DNA of 64,000 nt from Pochonia chlamydosporia 170. Its lineage: Eukaryota; Ascomycota; Sordariomycetes; Hypocreales; Clavicipitaceae. The notes beneath the pieces were generated by a model. It did not search any database, was not told the DNA's origin, and was given only the letters and a program-made list of their open reading frames with translations. A program made the position numbers and the translations under genes. The stretch lies in the NCBI RefSeq assembly GCF_001653235.2, contig NC_035790.1, forward strand, positions 8,122,001 through 8,186,000, written 5' to 3'. Shown piece after piece: positions 8,429 to 20,300 of this stretch. Every line of letters begins with the position of its first letter. Position 1 is the stretch's first letter.

Positions 8429-10157
8429 TGACGTGGGTGATTGCAGATGTGCTGTATGGATTACTCCGTAGATGGGATGACGGGATAGCTGGTCTGTACT
8501 CCGTACTGTACGGTTTCGAATTGAATGATTTCGCATTGCTGTTGATACTGTATTGTACAGGACTGTGCTTCGTACACTGATCCGAATGTGTCAGGTCTTG
8601 ACCTCTTCGGCATCGTGGTATCAGAGGCGACTTAAGACCAGTTCATCTATTTGCTTATTATGTTCCGATTCGCCATGCTTACATGTCGTGCGAGATGGGA
8701 CGGGCCGGACTGCAACCTAAATGAACCACAGCATTCACATGGCGAGCCAGAGCGGAAGGACTGTGTTACTCCAGACAGATTAGCGGTGAAACGTGGCCAG
8801 CGTCATCGTCTTCTGAATGGGTGAATAGGAGAGATGAGGAGGGGGGAGTAAGACTTTTGCCACCTTGATGTCTATCATGGCAGGAATATGACAAGGTTGA
8901 TGGTCATGGCCGATGTTCCGCACCCAAGAGGACCGATCATCCGACGCAGACATCAGACAAAGAGACTGAAGTAGCAGCAGGTATTCGATGATGCATGCGA
9001 GGTGAACATTTTCCCCCGACCACCCGTCCGTCTTGTGCCATGTTGCACCGACTGTTGCCAATCGGCAACTTGGCAAAATGCTGCTCTGAATAATATTCCA
9101 GTCCTGGACGAAGTATGGAGTATGGAGTACTGGGCGGAGTACAGCACGCGTCGGGTTCACAGACCAGATCTGACCGTGGCAAAAAGAGGAAAAGAGGCAG
9201 CATGGAGTTGTGCAACCTCAGGAAACAAAAAAGTGCGCGAGATATGGCGAATGTCTCCGGAAAGTGGCCGATAGCAACATGCTCTTACAAATCCACAACC
9301 GGCAAAATGGCATTGTTCTGTGCTGCGTACACGCCTAGAATTGAAGTAGAAAGCTGTCAGTGTCACTTGCGAAGAAATTGGAGGAAAAGGATAGCATACA
9401 AATGCATCTGGCAAGGAGCATGTTTGACATTGATGAAGCTTGATATTCGAGAGTTGCCAAGAATGACGCCAATCGGCCGAATTCAGCCACTTTCCATGGA
9501 CAGACCCTGGTCTCTCGGAGCCGAGAACAATTCACAAAAAGCTGAGATGAGATGAGATAAATTATGTCCGGGCAGAATAGATGCAAGTGGACGTCGAGAC
9601 TCTGTTCGAGAACGACTCCTGCGTGTCTCTCGCAAACACCCACTTTCACCGTGTCCTAACAAACTGTCCGCATGGGTAAATTCTAGTGATTCACTGTTTA
9701 TTATATAGTCCGTACTCCATATAACGAACAGAGATAAAAACCATAGAAAACATCCCAGCCTGTTTGCATCCATGGGAATCTGAGCACAGACCAAAACGAG
9801 ATCTGCTCTGCATCTCAAAGTGGTAAAGGAGCACAAGTTCCACGTTTCTAGAGAAAAATCGAGACCATTGCCATGCACGTACCGTACTGTTGTCTTTGTC
9901 ATGGTTGATTTGTAAACAAGGAGAGATTTAAAAAAAAAAAACAATTGCATGCCAATCTCGTCTCTTCTCTGCCACCTGCTCGCACGTGCTGCCCCTGAGA
10001 GCAGGTTTGTCTGGCCCATTTTGTCCTCGTCAATATTAAGTTGCTTCTGCACTTGGCATCCTTCTTGCACATATTTTGATCGGGCAAGCTCAGCACAGCA
10101 GTTCTCACGTCTCTGCCGAAGTTTCAATCGAGAGCTTCGCATCAGTATCAATTCGAT
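8429..10157. other. Intergenic region upstream of the ABC exporter
   Basis: Contains an inverted repeat TCTCGG-AG-CCGAGA near 9511-9524 and a tandem GTATGGA copy near 9113-9126. Open stretches on both strands show no recognisable domain; the longest, on the minus strand 9483-10340, runs antisense into the ABC gene and is rejected. Confidence 0.5.
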
Positions 10158-13100
10158 ATGAAGCCGCAGGAGGCGGAGGATGAGAAGGCCGGCGGTGGCA
10201 CAGTTCAAGGCCAGCAAAATGATGGCCCAGCAGCCGCCGATTCTCCCACCCTCGGAGCTGCCAAGACGGAAGGTGACGATGCGAAGAAGGATGATGCTCC
10301 CAAAGATGGCTTCGGACAGCTTATGGTATGGAATTTGCATACGAGGCTTCGATGTCAGTGCTAATATCGCGCCAGCAAGTTTTGACCTTTAGTTCACCTG
10401 CCGATAGAGCAATCCAAGTCGTGTGTCTTGTTGCGGCCATCTGCAGCGGAGCTGGTAAGTTGTGCAAAGCAAACAACCCATGGCAAAGACGCAAGAACCG
10501 CGTGGTAAACTAATTTCTGTCCATAGCTTTGCCATTGATGGCTTTGGTTCTGGGTAGACTCACCGCCGGCTTCACCTCGTTTGGCGCCGAAGGCAGCGAC
10601 ACGCCCAAAGACGCCTTCATGACCAGCGTGCAAACCAACGCGTATGTGCGACAATGCCCGAATGTTTCGTCAGTGTACTAAACGTCTGCCATAGATTGTA
10701 CTTTATCTATCTGTTCATCGGCAAATTTGTGGTGAGTCCGCTACAACAAGATTGAGGCATATCTTTGCGAAGCTGACAACAACAGCTCGTTTATATCTGG
10801 AGCTTTGGATTTACATTCACGGCCAATCGTACAGTGCAAGCCCTGCGTCTCACGGTAAGAAGACAATCTTGCCAACGACAAGCCTAAATGCTGATATCAA
10901 CATAGTGTCTGGACAAAATCCTCAACCGCAGCATTGCTGAACACGATGGCGAGACCCCCGGTAGCCTGTCCAACGCCATCACAACGCACTGCAACTCGAT
11001 CCAAACCGCACTATCCGACAGAATTGGCATCATGATCCAATCCTTCGCAATGCTTATTGCTTCTTTTGCTGTCGCCTTTTCCCAATCCTGGCAGTTGACG
11101 CTCGTCATGTTTGGCTTGGTCTTGATCACAATCGCTTTAATCGGTGGCATTGTTGGCAGCGATCAGAAAATCGAGGCAGGACTTCTCAAAGAATACGCGG
11201 AATGCAGTGCTATCGCCGAAGATGCACTTGGGAGCATCAAAACTGTCGTTGCCTTTGGAGCAGCAAACAAGTTCCTCGCTAAATATCAAAACATCTTAGT
11301 CAGGGCCGAGAAACAGGGCAAGAAACGAGGACCATTGGTTGGTCTCATGTTTGCCTGTCAGTTCTTCTTTATGTTTGTCGGCTGGGCTATTGGTTTCTAT
11401 CTTGGAGCATACCTTTACGTCCGCGGTTCGATTTCTGATGCGGGTAGAATTCTTGCGTAGGGATATCCTCTCCTCCGCTCTTACGGCCCAAAGCTAACTT
11501 TTTTGAAGCGTCTTCTTCGCCATGTTGATTGGTCTCGGAGCTATGATGGCCCTGGGTCCAAACATGCCGAGCTTTATCAAGGCTATTGCCGGAGCAGGCA
11601 TTGTCTTCCGATTGCTTGGAGATGACGGAGCAAAACGTCTTGACAAGGCATCCATCAAAGAAGAAGTGGAAGGGCCTACGTGCAACGGCCGCATCGAATT
11701 ACGCGACGTCTCCTTTACCTACGATTCTCGCCCAGATCGTGTAGCGCTTTCCAACATTAATCTCGAATTCCAGCGAGGCACGTGTACTGCAGTCGTTGGT
11801 CCATCAGGAGCTGGAAAAAGCACATTCATTGCCCTGCTAGAGAGATGGTACCAGCCAACTTCTGGATCTATTCTGCTTGACGGAAATGATGTATCCGAGC
11901 TCGGCGTCAAATGGCTCCGAAAGCAAATCGCCCTTGTGCAGCAAGAACCACAACTCTTTAATGCCTCCATCTTTGACAATATTGCCCACGGCCTTGTGGG
12001 CACTGATCACGAGAATGCTCCCGCCGAGGAAAAGAAGCGGCTCGTTGAATATGCATGCAATCAGGCCCGAGTATCCGAATTTGTGCAGAAGCTTCCAGAT
12101 GTTGGTTCTTACACGTTAAACAAATCAGCTTTGACTATCCGGCTAACTGTTACTAGGGTCTTGATACAAATGTAGGAGACCGCGCCTCGCTCATCTCCGG
12201 TGGACAGAAACAGCGTATTGCAATTGCCCGTGCCCTTGTCGGCCGTCGGCCAGTTCTTCTCATGGATGAAGCAACCAGCGCTCTTGATGGTGAGAATTCG
12301 GAGGTCATCGAAGCTCTTCTAACTGCATCCGAGAACCGAACGACAATTTTCATTTCCCACAAGATTGCGTCGGCAAAGAGAGCGGATCGCGTTGTTGTCA
12401 TGGATAAAGGCACGATTGCTGAAATTGGAACCCATTCCGAGCTGATGCATGCCGGTGGTTTGTATAAACGTCTTCATGATGCACAAGTCGAGCTAGAGAC
12501 AGAGGAGGACACTGTTGACTACATCAGACGGCGACCTTCAACTCACACCACTGGTGCGGCTGGTGATGATGCGGAAACCGCTCAACCAACTGAAGAGCAA
12601 ACCGAACTTCCCGAGCTGCGAAAACGATCCATCTTTGCCAACTTGTGGACAATATTTGGCGAACAGAAACGATTCTGGCATATATTCTTCATTGGAGCCG
12701 CTGCCGCTGTTGTCACCGCCCAGATCTTCCCGGTTCAAGCCATCCTCCTAGGCAGAGTTCTGCAGACATTCCAAAACCCCATCGACGAAGTACAGTCCCT
12801 CGCCAACTTTTGGGCCCTTATGTTCTTTGTGGTTGGTCTTGGGGCACTCCTGGCGTATGCCGTCTTGGGTTTCTTCATGACCCTGTTTGGCATGCATCTC
12901 ACTACTTTTTACCGCCACGAATACTTCCGAGCTGTTCTCACGCAGAGAATGGAGTTTTTTGATCGTATCGCATCTGGTGCGATTGTGTCCCGACTCTCAA
13001 CAGATCCAGCAAATCTCCACGAGCTCATCTCTGTAAACATCGGTCTTCTCATCTCCATCTTTGTCAGTGTTATCAGCGGAAGCATCATTGCACTTGCCTT

Positions 13101-14627
13101 CTCCTGGAAGTTTGCCTTGGTCGCCATTTTCGGCGCTATGCCCATGGCATTCTTCGCTGGTTTTATCCGCATGAAGCTAGATACCACTCTCGCTGAAGCT
13201 ACCATCAAGGTGTTTGAAGAAAGTGCTCGGTTCGCTTCCGACGCCCTGTCTGTCATACGCACGGTCAAGGCGTTCACCATGGAAGATACTGTGCGTCGCT
13301 CATACGAGAATCATCTGGCTACCTCTATCGGCAAACTCTACAAGCAAACCGCCGTCATTACGCTTTTCTTTGCCCTTTCCGAGAGTCTTGAACTTCTGGC
13401 TGCTGCGCTGGCTTTCTGGTACGGTGGTAAGCTGCTTAGCGACGGAGAGACTGATACTGAGAAATTCTTCACGGTGTTTATTGCCGTAATTGTGGGAGGC
13501 CAGGCTGCCGGTGCACTCTTTGGATTCTCATCCAGTAAGGCAGACAAGAAATTTGGTCCACTTAGTAGCTACTAACACGCAAGCAGATATCGGCAAAGCC
13601 AAGGTGTCGGCTAACAATATTTTGGGCATCCGCAGCGGAATTGCGACCTCAGGCACGCAAGATCAACTATCAGACGGAGAGGACGAGAAGCCATCGGGCG
13701 CGGTTATTGACTTCCAAAATGTCTCATTTTCCTACCCTACTCGACGTGATGTCCAAGTTCTGAACAACATTTCCCTTCGGATACACTCTGGTCAGACGGT
13801 CGGTATCGTGGGCGAATCTGGCTCTGGAAAGTCTACTCTGCTTGCTCTGTTGGAACGTTTCTATGATGTCCAGTCTGGCCGATTGCAGGTATTTGGAAAG
13901 TCGATTTCGTCATACGACGTAGACCAGTACCGCTCGAGACTCGCCATTGTGCCTCAGGAGCCAATTCTCTACAAAGGTAAGCCTCTACTCTTAGCTATTT
14001 CAATTGGCACTAACACGGCCTTTAACAGGCTCGGTGCGGGAAAACGTTGTTCTCGGTGTGGATGAGAGTAAGATTGAAGATGAGCAGGTGGTTCAAGCCT
14101 GCAATGCCGCCAATTTGACTGAATTCATTGCTTCACTTCCCGACGGTTATAACACGGACTCGGGCGGTACGACGGGCACAGCATTTTCGGGTGGCCAAAA
14201 GCAGCGTATTGCAATTGCTAGAGCCCTCGTACGAAATCCTGAAGTGCTTCTGCTTGATGAGCCAACCAGTGCGCTTGATGCCGAGTCTGAGCAGGTGAGT
14301 TTTGCTCGTATACATAGACCATCGTGTTCGACGATTGGCTAACAACGGACAACTACAGATGGTCCGCGATACTCTTCACAGCATCCAAGGTGGACGGACA
14401 ATGGTCATTATTACTCATGTAAGTGATTCTCAATTCTCAATTCTCAATTCGCATAATTCGGAGACTAACCAGATAACTCATAGCGCTTGAACATTGTCCG
14501 ACATGCCGACGTGATCATCGTAATGGCGGGAGGTAAAATCGTAGAACAGGGTTCGCACAACGAGCTTTTGGGCAAGCGAGGGCATTACTTCAGAATGTAC
14601 CACTCTTCTCGGGGTGAAGAAATGTAA
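10158..14627 (+). CDS. ABC-B (MDR type) full-length efflux transporter
   Basis: Plasma-membrane or vacuolar ATP-driven exporter with layout TMD1-NBD1-TMD2-NBD2, about 1,250 residues, starting at ATG 10158 with a charged Gly/Asp/Lys-rich leader. NBD1 carries Walker [11 protein letters not shown]-loop LVQQEPQLF, signature ISGGQKQR, Walker [12 protein letters not shown] and H-loop ISHK. NBD2 carries [37 protein letters not shown] and ITHR. About ten short introns interrupt it; the first is 10326-10375, others lie near 10455-10526, 11459-11509, 13535-13587, 13977-14029 and 14420-14484. All catalytic motifs are intact in both halves, so both ATP sites should work. Within the cluster it is probably the self-protection or export pump for the polyketide. 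No promoter copy of the TCGGNNNCCGA element was found. Confidence 0.93.
14426..14450 (+). repeat. Tandem heptamer repeat in an ABC-gene intron
   Basis: (ATTCTCA) repeated three times plus a partial copy, just after the GTAAGT donor of a late intron. Probably replication slippage. Confidence 0.8.
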
Positions 14628-15239
14628 AAATTGCAGGTTGTATCGCAAGTTGGTTCTTTTTCTCAGTCTCACCTGACTGCATACCTACGTATATTTAATA
14701 GTCCCTAGTCGTGTCACTCCACAGGTCAACAGAAAGTTTCTTTGTACGTTGTCCCTCGGCGCGTGGATTAAGGTCTTGTTCGCTGCTGGTAGACAGTAGA
14801 AGTCTTTAAAAGAACCCATGTAATATTATCACGCGGGGAGTGGGACACAATGTGTTGAGTCTGACTGAAGCCTCCCTCGAATTCACTTAAATCCCATTGG
14901 TTTCTCTAATGGATCTTCTACTTACTTGTGAGTTGAGCGCGGTTAGATCGCTGCCCTGGTCGCTAATGCGTCATTCTCAGCCTCAAGATTCTCAAGCTAC
15001 GCCTCGCCAATTGATGTATCAAGGGAGGCGTTTAGCAAGACACCACTTTCTGACTTGCATATTGCAGATCAGCAATGCACAAGTTAAAACCATCCCCTGT
15101 TTGACTAGAACGCCAACCAGATGGGGCGTAAGCAAGGATAACTAGGACTCATCAACCAGCGTGAAGCGGAGCCGCGCACAAAACAATCCAACTCTTGCGC
15201 AATGTCTGCGTCCGTCACGAGCAGGAATACCATGACAAC
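14628..15239. other. Intergenic between ABC exporter and HET gene
   Basis: No supported feature. The frame of the HET gene is open upstream to a TTG at 15195, but the first ATG is 15240. Confidence 0.5.
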
Positions 15240-17303
15240 ATGTATAAATACAAAGAGCTGCCATCCGGTAATGGTTTCGGCTCCTCCAAGCCACTAACCC
15301 GGATTCTACACCTGGAGCCCGGACAACAAGACGACCCGTTCCACGCTCGCCTTGAAGTTGCAAACGCAGAAAAGGCGGCACCATACGAAGCTCTGTCCTA
15401 CTGCTGGGGGAATGAAGAGCCCAATTCCCATGTCTTTGTCGATGGCGCTGCTTTGCCAATCAGGCCGAATCTCGGGGCTGCAATTAGAGCCCTGCGTTAC
15501 CCTGATAAAGTGAGGAGGATGTGGATTGATGCCCTTTGCATTGATCAGTCGAATATGGCGGAGAGATCGCGACAGGTGCGCTACATGCGTCTCATATACA
15601 AATACTGCAGCAGGGTTATTGTATGGCTAGGGCCAGCGGTGTCTGGAGTAGAAGAAGCGTTTAAGGCTGCGAAACAAATTGTCGAATCTGAGGCATTAAT
15701 AAAGCAGGTCTCATCCGCTGCAGTTGAATCAAATCACGGAAGAAAGCCAGTTGATGCAAGCAATCAAATTCAAGCGGATATTCTCTACAACATCCAACAA
15801 AGTCTACCAAAGTCATCGCTTCAAAACTTGTGCGACATCTTTGACCGCGAGTATTTCAGACGGCTCTGGGTACTTCAAGAAGTCGTTGCTGGGCCTCGTC
15901 CGACCGCAAAATGCGGCGAGTTGGAAATGCCTTTCCTCGACTTGGCTAGCTGCGGCGCGTTTATATCCTACTACAGGCATGAAAGGAGCACAGTATCGAG
16001 ACCAAATGCATTTGTGTGGAAGATTCTCGTGTCAGATCGGGATAGGGCGCATTCGAAAGCGGGAAGCCATGTCGAAGGCTCAATAGGTTCGCTGGTCACT
16101 TTACTTGAGAACTTGCGCGGGTTCAAGACATCTGATGAGCGGGATAGGATATACAGTCTTTTGGGGATATCTGATGAGGGCTTGCAGCCGATGAAGACGC
16201 TCACGCATAGTATCCCAGGTCAATATCTTCCTCTGCTGCACAAGCAGACTACCACGGTGCAGAATTACATCAATACTCATAATGCGCTACGCGATTTTAC
16301 TACTCCCACTGAACTTAGGCCGGACTACGCCAAGGATACCGCAAAGGTGTATACAGATGTTACTCGGCATCTCATTAAGAAGCCGCCTGGTTCTCTTATC
16401 ATTTTGGGCCATGTCCATCATCACAGGGATCCTACACCAGGCGGATTCCCGTCGTGGGTACCTAACTGGTTTGAACCGGAAATATATCAATCATTCAACA
16501 CTGTCAGATACTACGAAGCAGGGAGATGGCATTTACGCAATGTACCGCTATGGCGTATCCGCCCCGTCATCTGGTCAGAAGCGGTAGCCCATCCCCAGCG
16601 CTTAAGCCTAGAGGGCTTCCCACTGGGAAAAGTACAACTCGTAACTGATAAAATAGCATTATCAGACTTTCAACGCGGCTCGCCAGAAGCTGTGAACGAA
16701 ATCACACGCCTCTGGTCGCAGTTGTTTCCGTTCCCCATGGTTCCACGACCAGCACCAGCATACCGATCTGGAGAACCGCTCGACGAGGCATTTTGCTTAG
16801 CCCTCTCAGCAGGTAGGCTTGGAGTCCTAATTCACCATGTGGCAGGTGGTCCAGGTGCAGGCGGGAGCATGGGATTACTACCTCAGCCGCCACTCCTGAA
16901 GAGACAAGTCGGAGAGCAGATAACCAGACGAGGGATTCGGGGGTTTCTGGCTATTTTGGCTTCCCACAGGGGACAGCCGCCCCCAGCGCCTCATCCGCTT
17001 AATGGTTGGTCTTTGGAGGATATTGATGCTTGGTATACGGGTGCTATTTGCTTTGCTACGAATCGGAGGGCGTTTGTTACGGATACGGGGTATCTTGGTA
17101 TTGGGCCGAATATCATGCGGCCGGGGGATGAGGTGGCGGTATTGTATCGCGGGACTACGCCGTATGTATTGCGTCGACAGCCTGATCATCATTTGTATAT
17201 TGGGGATTGTTATGTCCAGGATGATGGTATTATGTCTGGGGATGTGGCTTCGAAGGCGTTGGAGGGAGTTGGTCCGTCTTTGGGGATGTATGAGCTGAGA
17301 TAG
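15240..17303 (+). CDS. Heterokaryon incompatibility (HET) domain protein
   Basis: Intronless protein of 687 residues. The HET domain occupies about residues 40-260 with its three signature blocks: YEALSYCWG, then MWIDALCIDQ, then RLIYKYCSRVIVWLG. The C-terminus has the block common to long HET proteins (FVTDTGYLGIGP...GDEVAVLYRGTTPYVLR). The first ATG is at 15240; an upstream in-frame TTG is not used. HET proteins act in non-self recognition and programmed cell death, but many have no known partner. It lies between the ABC exporter and the PKS and converges on the PKS with stop codons about 95 bp apart. Whether it belongs to the metabolite cluster or is a bystander cannot be told from sequence. 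Confidence 0.93.
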   Translation: MYKYKELPSGNGFGSSKPLTRILHLEPGQQDDPFHARLEVANAEKAAPYEALSYCWGNEEPNSHVFVDGAALPIRPNLGAAIRALRYPDKVRRMWIDALCIDQSNMAERSRQVRYMRLIYKYCSRVIVWLGPAVSGVEEAFKAAKQIVESEALIKQVSSAAVESNHGRKPVDASNQIQADILYNIQQSLPKSSLQNLCDIFDREYFRRLWVLQEVVAGPRPTAKCGELEMPFLDLASCGAFISYYRHERSTVSRPNAFVWKILVSDRDRAHSKAGSHVEGSIGSLVTLLENLRGFKTSDERDRIYSLLGISDEGLQPMKTLTHSIPGQYLPLLHKQTTTVQNYINTHNALRDFTTPTELRPDYAKDTAKVYTDVTRHLIKKPPGSLIILGHVHHHRDPTPGGFPSWVPNWFEPEIYQSFNTVRYYEAGRWHLRNVPLWRIRPVIWSEAVAHPQRLSLEGFPLGKVQLVTDKIALSDFQRGSPEAVNEITRLWSQLFPFPMVPRPAPAYRSGEPLDEAFCLALSAGRLGVLIHHVAGGPGAGGSMGLLPQPPLLKRQVGEQITRRGIRGFLAILASHRGQPPPAPHPLNGWSLEDIDAWYTGAICFATNRRAFVTDTGYLGIGPNIMRPGDEVAVLYRGTTPYVLRRQPDHHLYIGDCYVQDDGIMSGDVASKALEGVGPSLGMYELR

Positions 17304-17309
17304 CCTCCA

Positions 17310-17338
17310 ACACACAAACACACACGCACGCACGCACG
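17310..17338. repeat. CA / GCAC microsatellite between convergent genes
   Basis: ACACACAAACACACACGCAC-type simple repeat in the short gap between the HET and PKS stop codons. Confidence 0.8.
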
Positions 17339-17397
17339 AATTGTATTATGATTGTAGGCTGAGGGACAAATATACTCAGATGCGAAAGCACAGTCTT

Positions 17398-20300
17398 CTA
17401 CATAAATTTGGTCCTTCCGATGGTCTTCTCGGTGAGTTGTCCTGCTTGCTTACTTTGTTTGAGAAGACCAACCCGCAGCAAGTATTGAATACTTCTCCTC
17501 AAAGCCAATTCTATAGGCTTTTGGTCGAACATATTACCCGGGCCCGTCATCACCGGCGGTCTATTCACAAACATATGCTGAACCGGCCAAAGAGGATGTT
17601 TCTTCCCAACCGTGTCCATTTCCACGGTAGCCCTCTTCATCCAATCCTCCCACGGCATTGACACAAATTTCACGCCCAACTCCTCTGCCACAATCCCCCA
17701 AAACCTGCACAACGGCATCCCATCAACAATGTCATCCAAAGGAAGAATATCAGGAGAGAACAGCTGCTGAACGATCCTCGCAGAAATGGCATCCACGCTA
17801 CTCACGTGTATCCAGCTCGTTTCCGGTTCCTCTGGGAAGATGCCCATTGCTGCTGCGGAGGCTACCACATTCCACAGCGCGTCATCTACATTCGAAATCC
17901 CAGTGTCTGCAGAACCGATAATGAGGCCTGGTTTCACGGCAGAGAGCCTATTCTGCGTGAGTGGAAGCTTCATTGCGAGTTCGTGTATGATCCTTTCGGA
18001 CATGACTTTTGTCTGGGAATAGCCAAAGTAGTTGGTCAGATCATCGGCAATGTCGACAAATTTCTGGCGAGTGTCGAATTTCATACCACCAGAGACGTAT
18101 ACGAATTTTGGTGAGGCGGGTGACGTTGCTGCCAGTTTGAGCAGCTGGATGGTCGAATCGACGTTTGAAGCTTTCAGCGCTGCAAAGTCGGCATTGAAAC
18201 TGACTGCTGCGCCGTTGTGAATAATTGCATCTATATTTGAGCGGCTGGTTGAGAGTCCTCGAATTCGAGCCAGTTGCTTTGCTTGAAGTCCCAAGTCTGG
18301 TTTGCTGATATCACCTGTCCAGACTTCGAGTTTTTGCTCATCCCCTGCTGTCCATCGCTGTGCAAGCAGTGATGCCTCTTTGATGCGTTGTAATCCGTGG
18401 GGTTCTGATTCTGCTCTGACAAGTACGACGATAGACTTGATTGTCTCGTTTCTAACCAACTGTCTGAGGATTTCTGTCCCGAGATAGCCACTTCCACCGG
18501 TGAGAAGGACAGTTGCTTGGTTGGGAAGTCTTGTGACTGGCTGCGCGATGAAGTTGTCAAGATCCCATGGCGAGTCCATGTAGTTCCGAAATTCTCTATT
18601 GAGATCGCCTTTGACTTTCAGTGTTTGACCCTGCGTTGTTTCGCTGGTGTGCTCCTCTGTTTTCGGGGAATACTTTTCTTGGAGTCCTGTGAGTGCCATT
18701 ACGCCAAGTTTGTGGACTGAACCACCGTTGGCGATTTCTAAAACAGTAATGTCGATGCCAAATGCTCGTCGCCACCAGTTTCGAATCTCGATACTGACCA
18801 AAGAATCGATACCCATAGCGCTCAATGGAGCCGTCACATCAAGGTCTTCTTCTGGATACAATGTAAACCCACAGAGAGCGCGAGCAATCGCCGCTGTGAC
18901 AATCGACAAGCTTTCTGGTTCTCGCAGAATCTCAAAATCGACAGACGCTGAGTCCAGTAGTGCCCGTAGAGCTGCATCATTACATGCTGCAATTGTATCC
19001 TCTGTAGAACCCAACTGGCGTAGAAATGCTAGTCGAATGTCGTTCCTCCATGGACAGCGATCTCGAACGCTCGTTTCGGATGCCATACCCGTAGTTATAT
19101 GTCCGATTGGTCTATACAAAGCGCTACGTTTGGTCTCTGCCTCCGGAGGTGATTGGGATATGCTAAGTGTTATGGCGTCGAGCAGGTCTTGCTCCTGCAA
19201 GAATCGTACGCCAAACTCCCGAAACTGTTTGAGGATTGCCGCATTTTGACTGACATATCCGACACCTTCGACTGCACCAACATCAATTACTGAGCATGGC
19301 AACCCTAGCCCATGCCGGTATTGAGCAAACGAGGCGAGGAAGGTGTTTGCTGAAGCATAATGTGCCTGGCCGGGTTGGCCATAAACAGCTGACTGGGAGC
19401 TAAACAAGATGAAAAAGCCCAAGTCGCAGTCTGACAAGGCTTTATGAAGGTTCCATGTTCCTTTAACCTTTGGGTTTTGCACGTACTGCCAGTCTTCGTG
19501 GGTGATGTTCTCTACCGCAAGGTCCTAGTAGGCATGTAAGTCATATATCCCACAAGTTACGGTGGATAGAGGATTCATTCGTGATGTTAAGGGCATACCT
19601 TCAGAACCATGGATAGTTGGAATACACCGGCGATCCTTGACGGCGCACGTTCTATGGCTCTCTTCACATCATCGAGTTCGACTACATTGCCTGCCGATGC
19701 GATAGCAGAGCACCCTTGGGCAGCGAGCTCTCCCAGGAATGCCTGATCATCCGCCTGCTGACCAGCTGATCGCGAGAGAAACACAAAACTTCGAGCACCG
19801 TGTTCGGCCATCCAAGTCGCAATCGCCCTTCCAAGACCACGCATGCCACCAACAATGAGATATGTGGCTGTGGGGGAAAACTTGATGACCGTCTGAGATG
19901 CTGATGTAGAGAGTTGTTTGGCCTCTTTAGGCATCCTGATTAGTATTTTACCGATATGCTTTCCTTTTTGCATATAGTGAAAAGCTTCCTTTACGCTTTC
20001 GGCGGGAAATACTTTGACAGGTCGTATGGATTTGATGAAACCCTGTTTGTAATAGTCCATGCATTGATTCATGAGCCTGTAAATCATCCACGTCAGTTGG
20101 TCATACTCAAAGAGTAATCCTGTGACTCGTGAAAACATACTCTTGTACTTTCTGGGGCCGGTGTAGTCTCAGCTCTCTCAGTTCAATGCCATGGAATGCC
20201 CTATTCTGCTCGAATTGGTCCATGGCCAACTTTCCTCGCCCAACGACATCACGCTTCCCAATTTCCATCATTCTGCCAAACTTGGCAACACATTGCCACG

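Noticed and set aside
9511..9524. TCTCGG-AG-CCGAGA as a fourth operator
   Set aside because: It has only two bases between the half-sites, not three, so it does not match the cluster motif, and it is over 600 bp from the ABC start.
9483..10340. Minus-strand open frame of 285 codons upstream of the ABC gene
   Set aside because: It runs antisense into ABC exon 1, has no domain, and its composition is that of a chance frame.
15195..15239. Upstream extension of the HET gene
   Set aside because: It begins with TTG; first ATG is 15240, which also fits HET protein starts.
18647..19249. Plus-strand 200-codon frame in the PKS ACP region
   Set aside because: Antisense to highly conserved PKS sequence.
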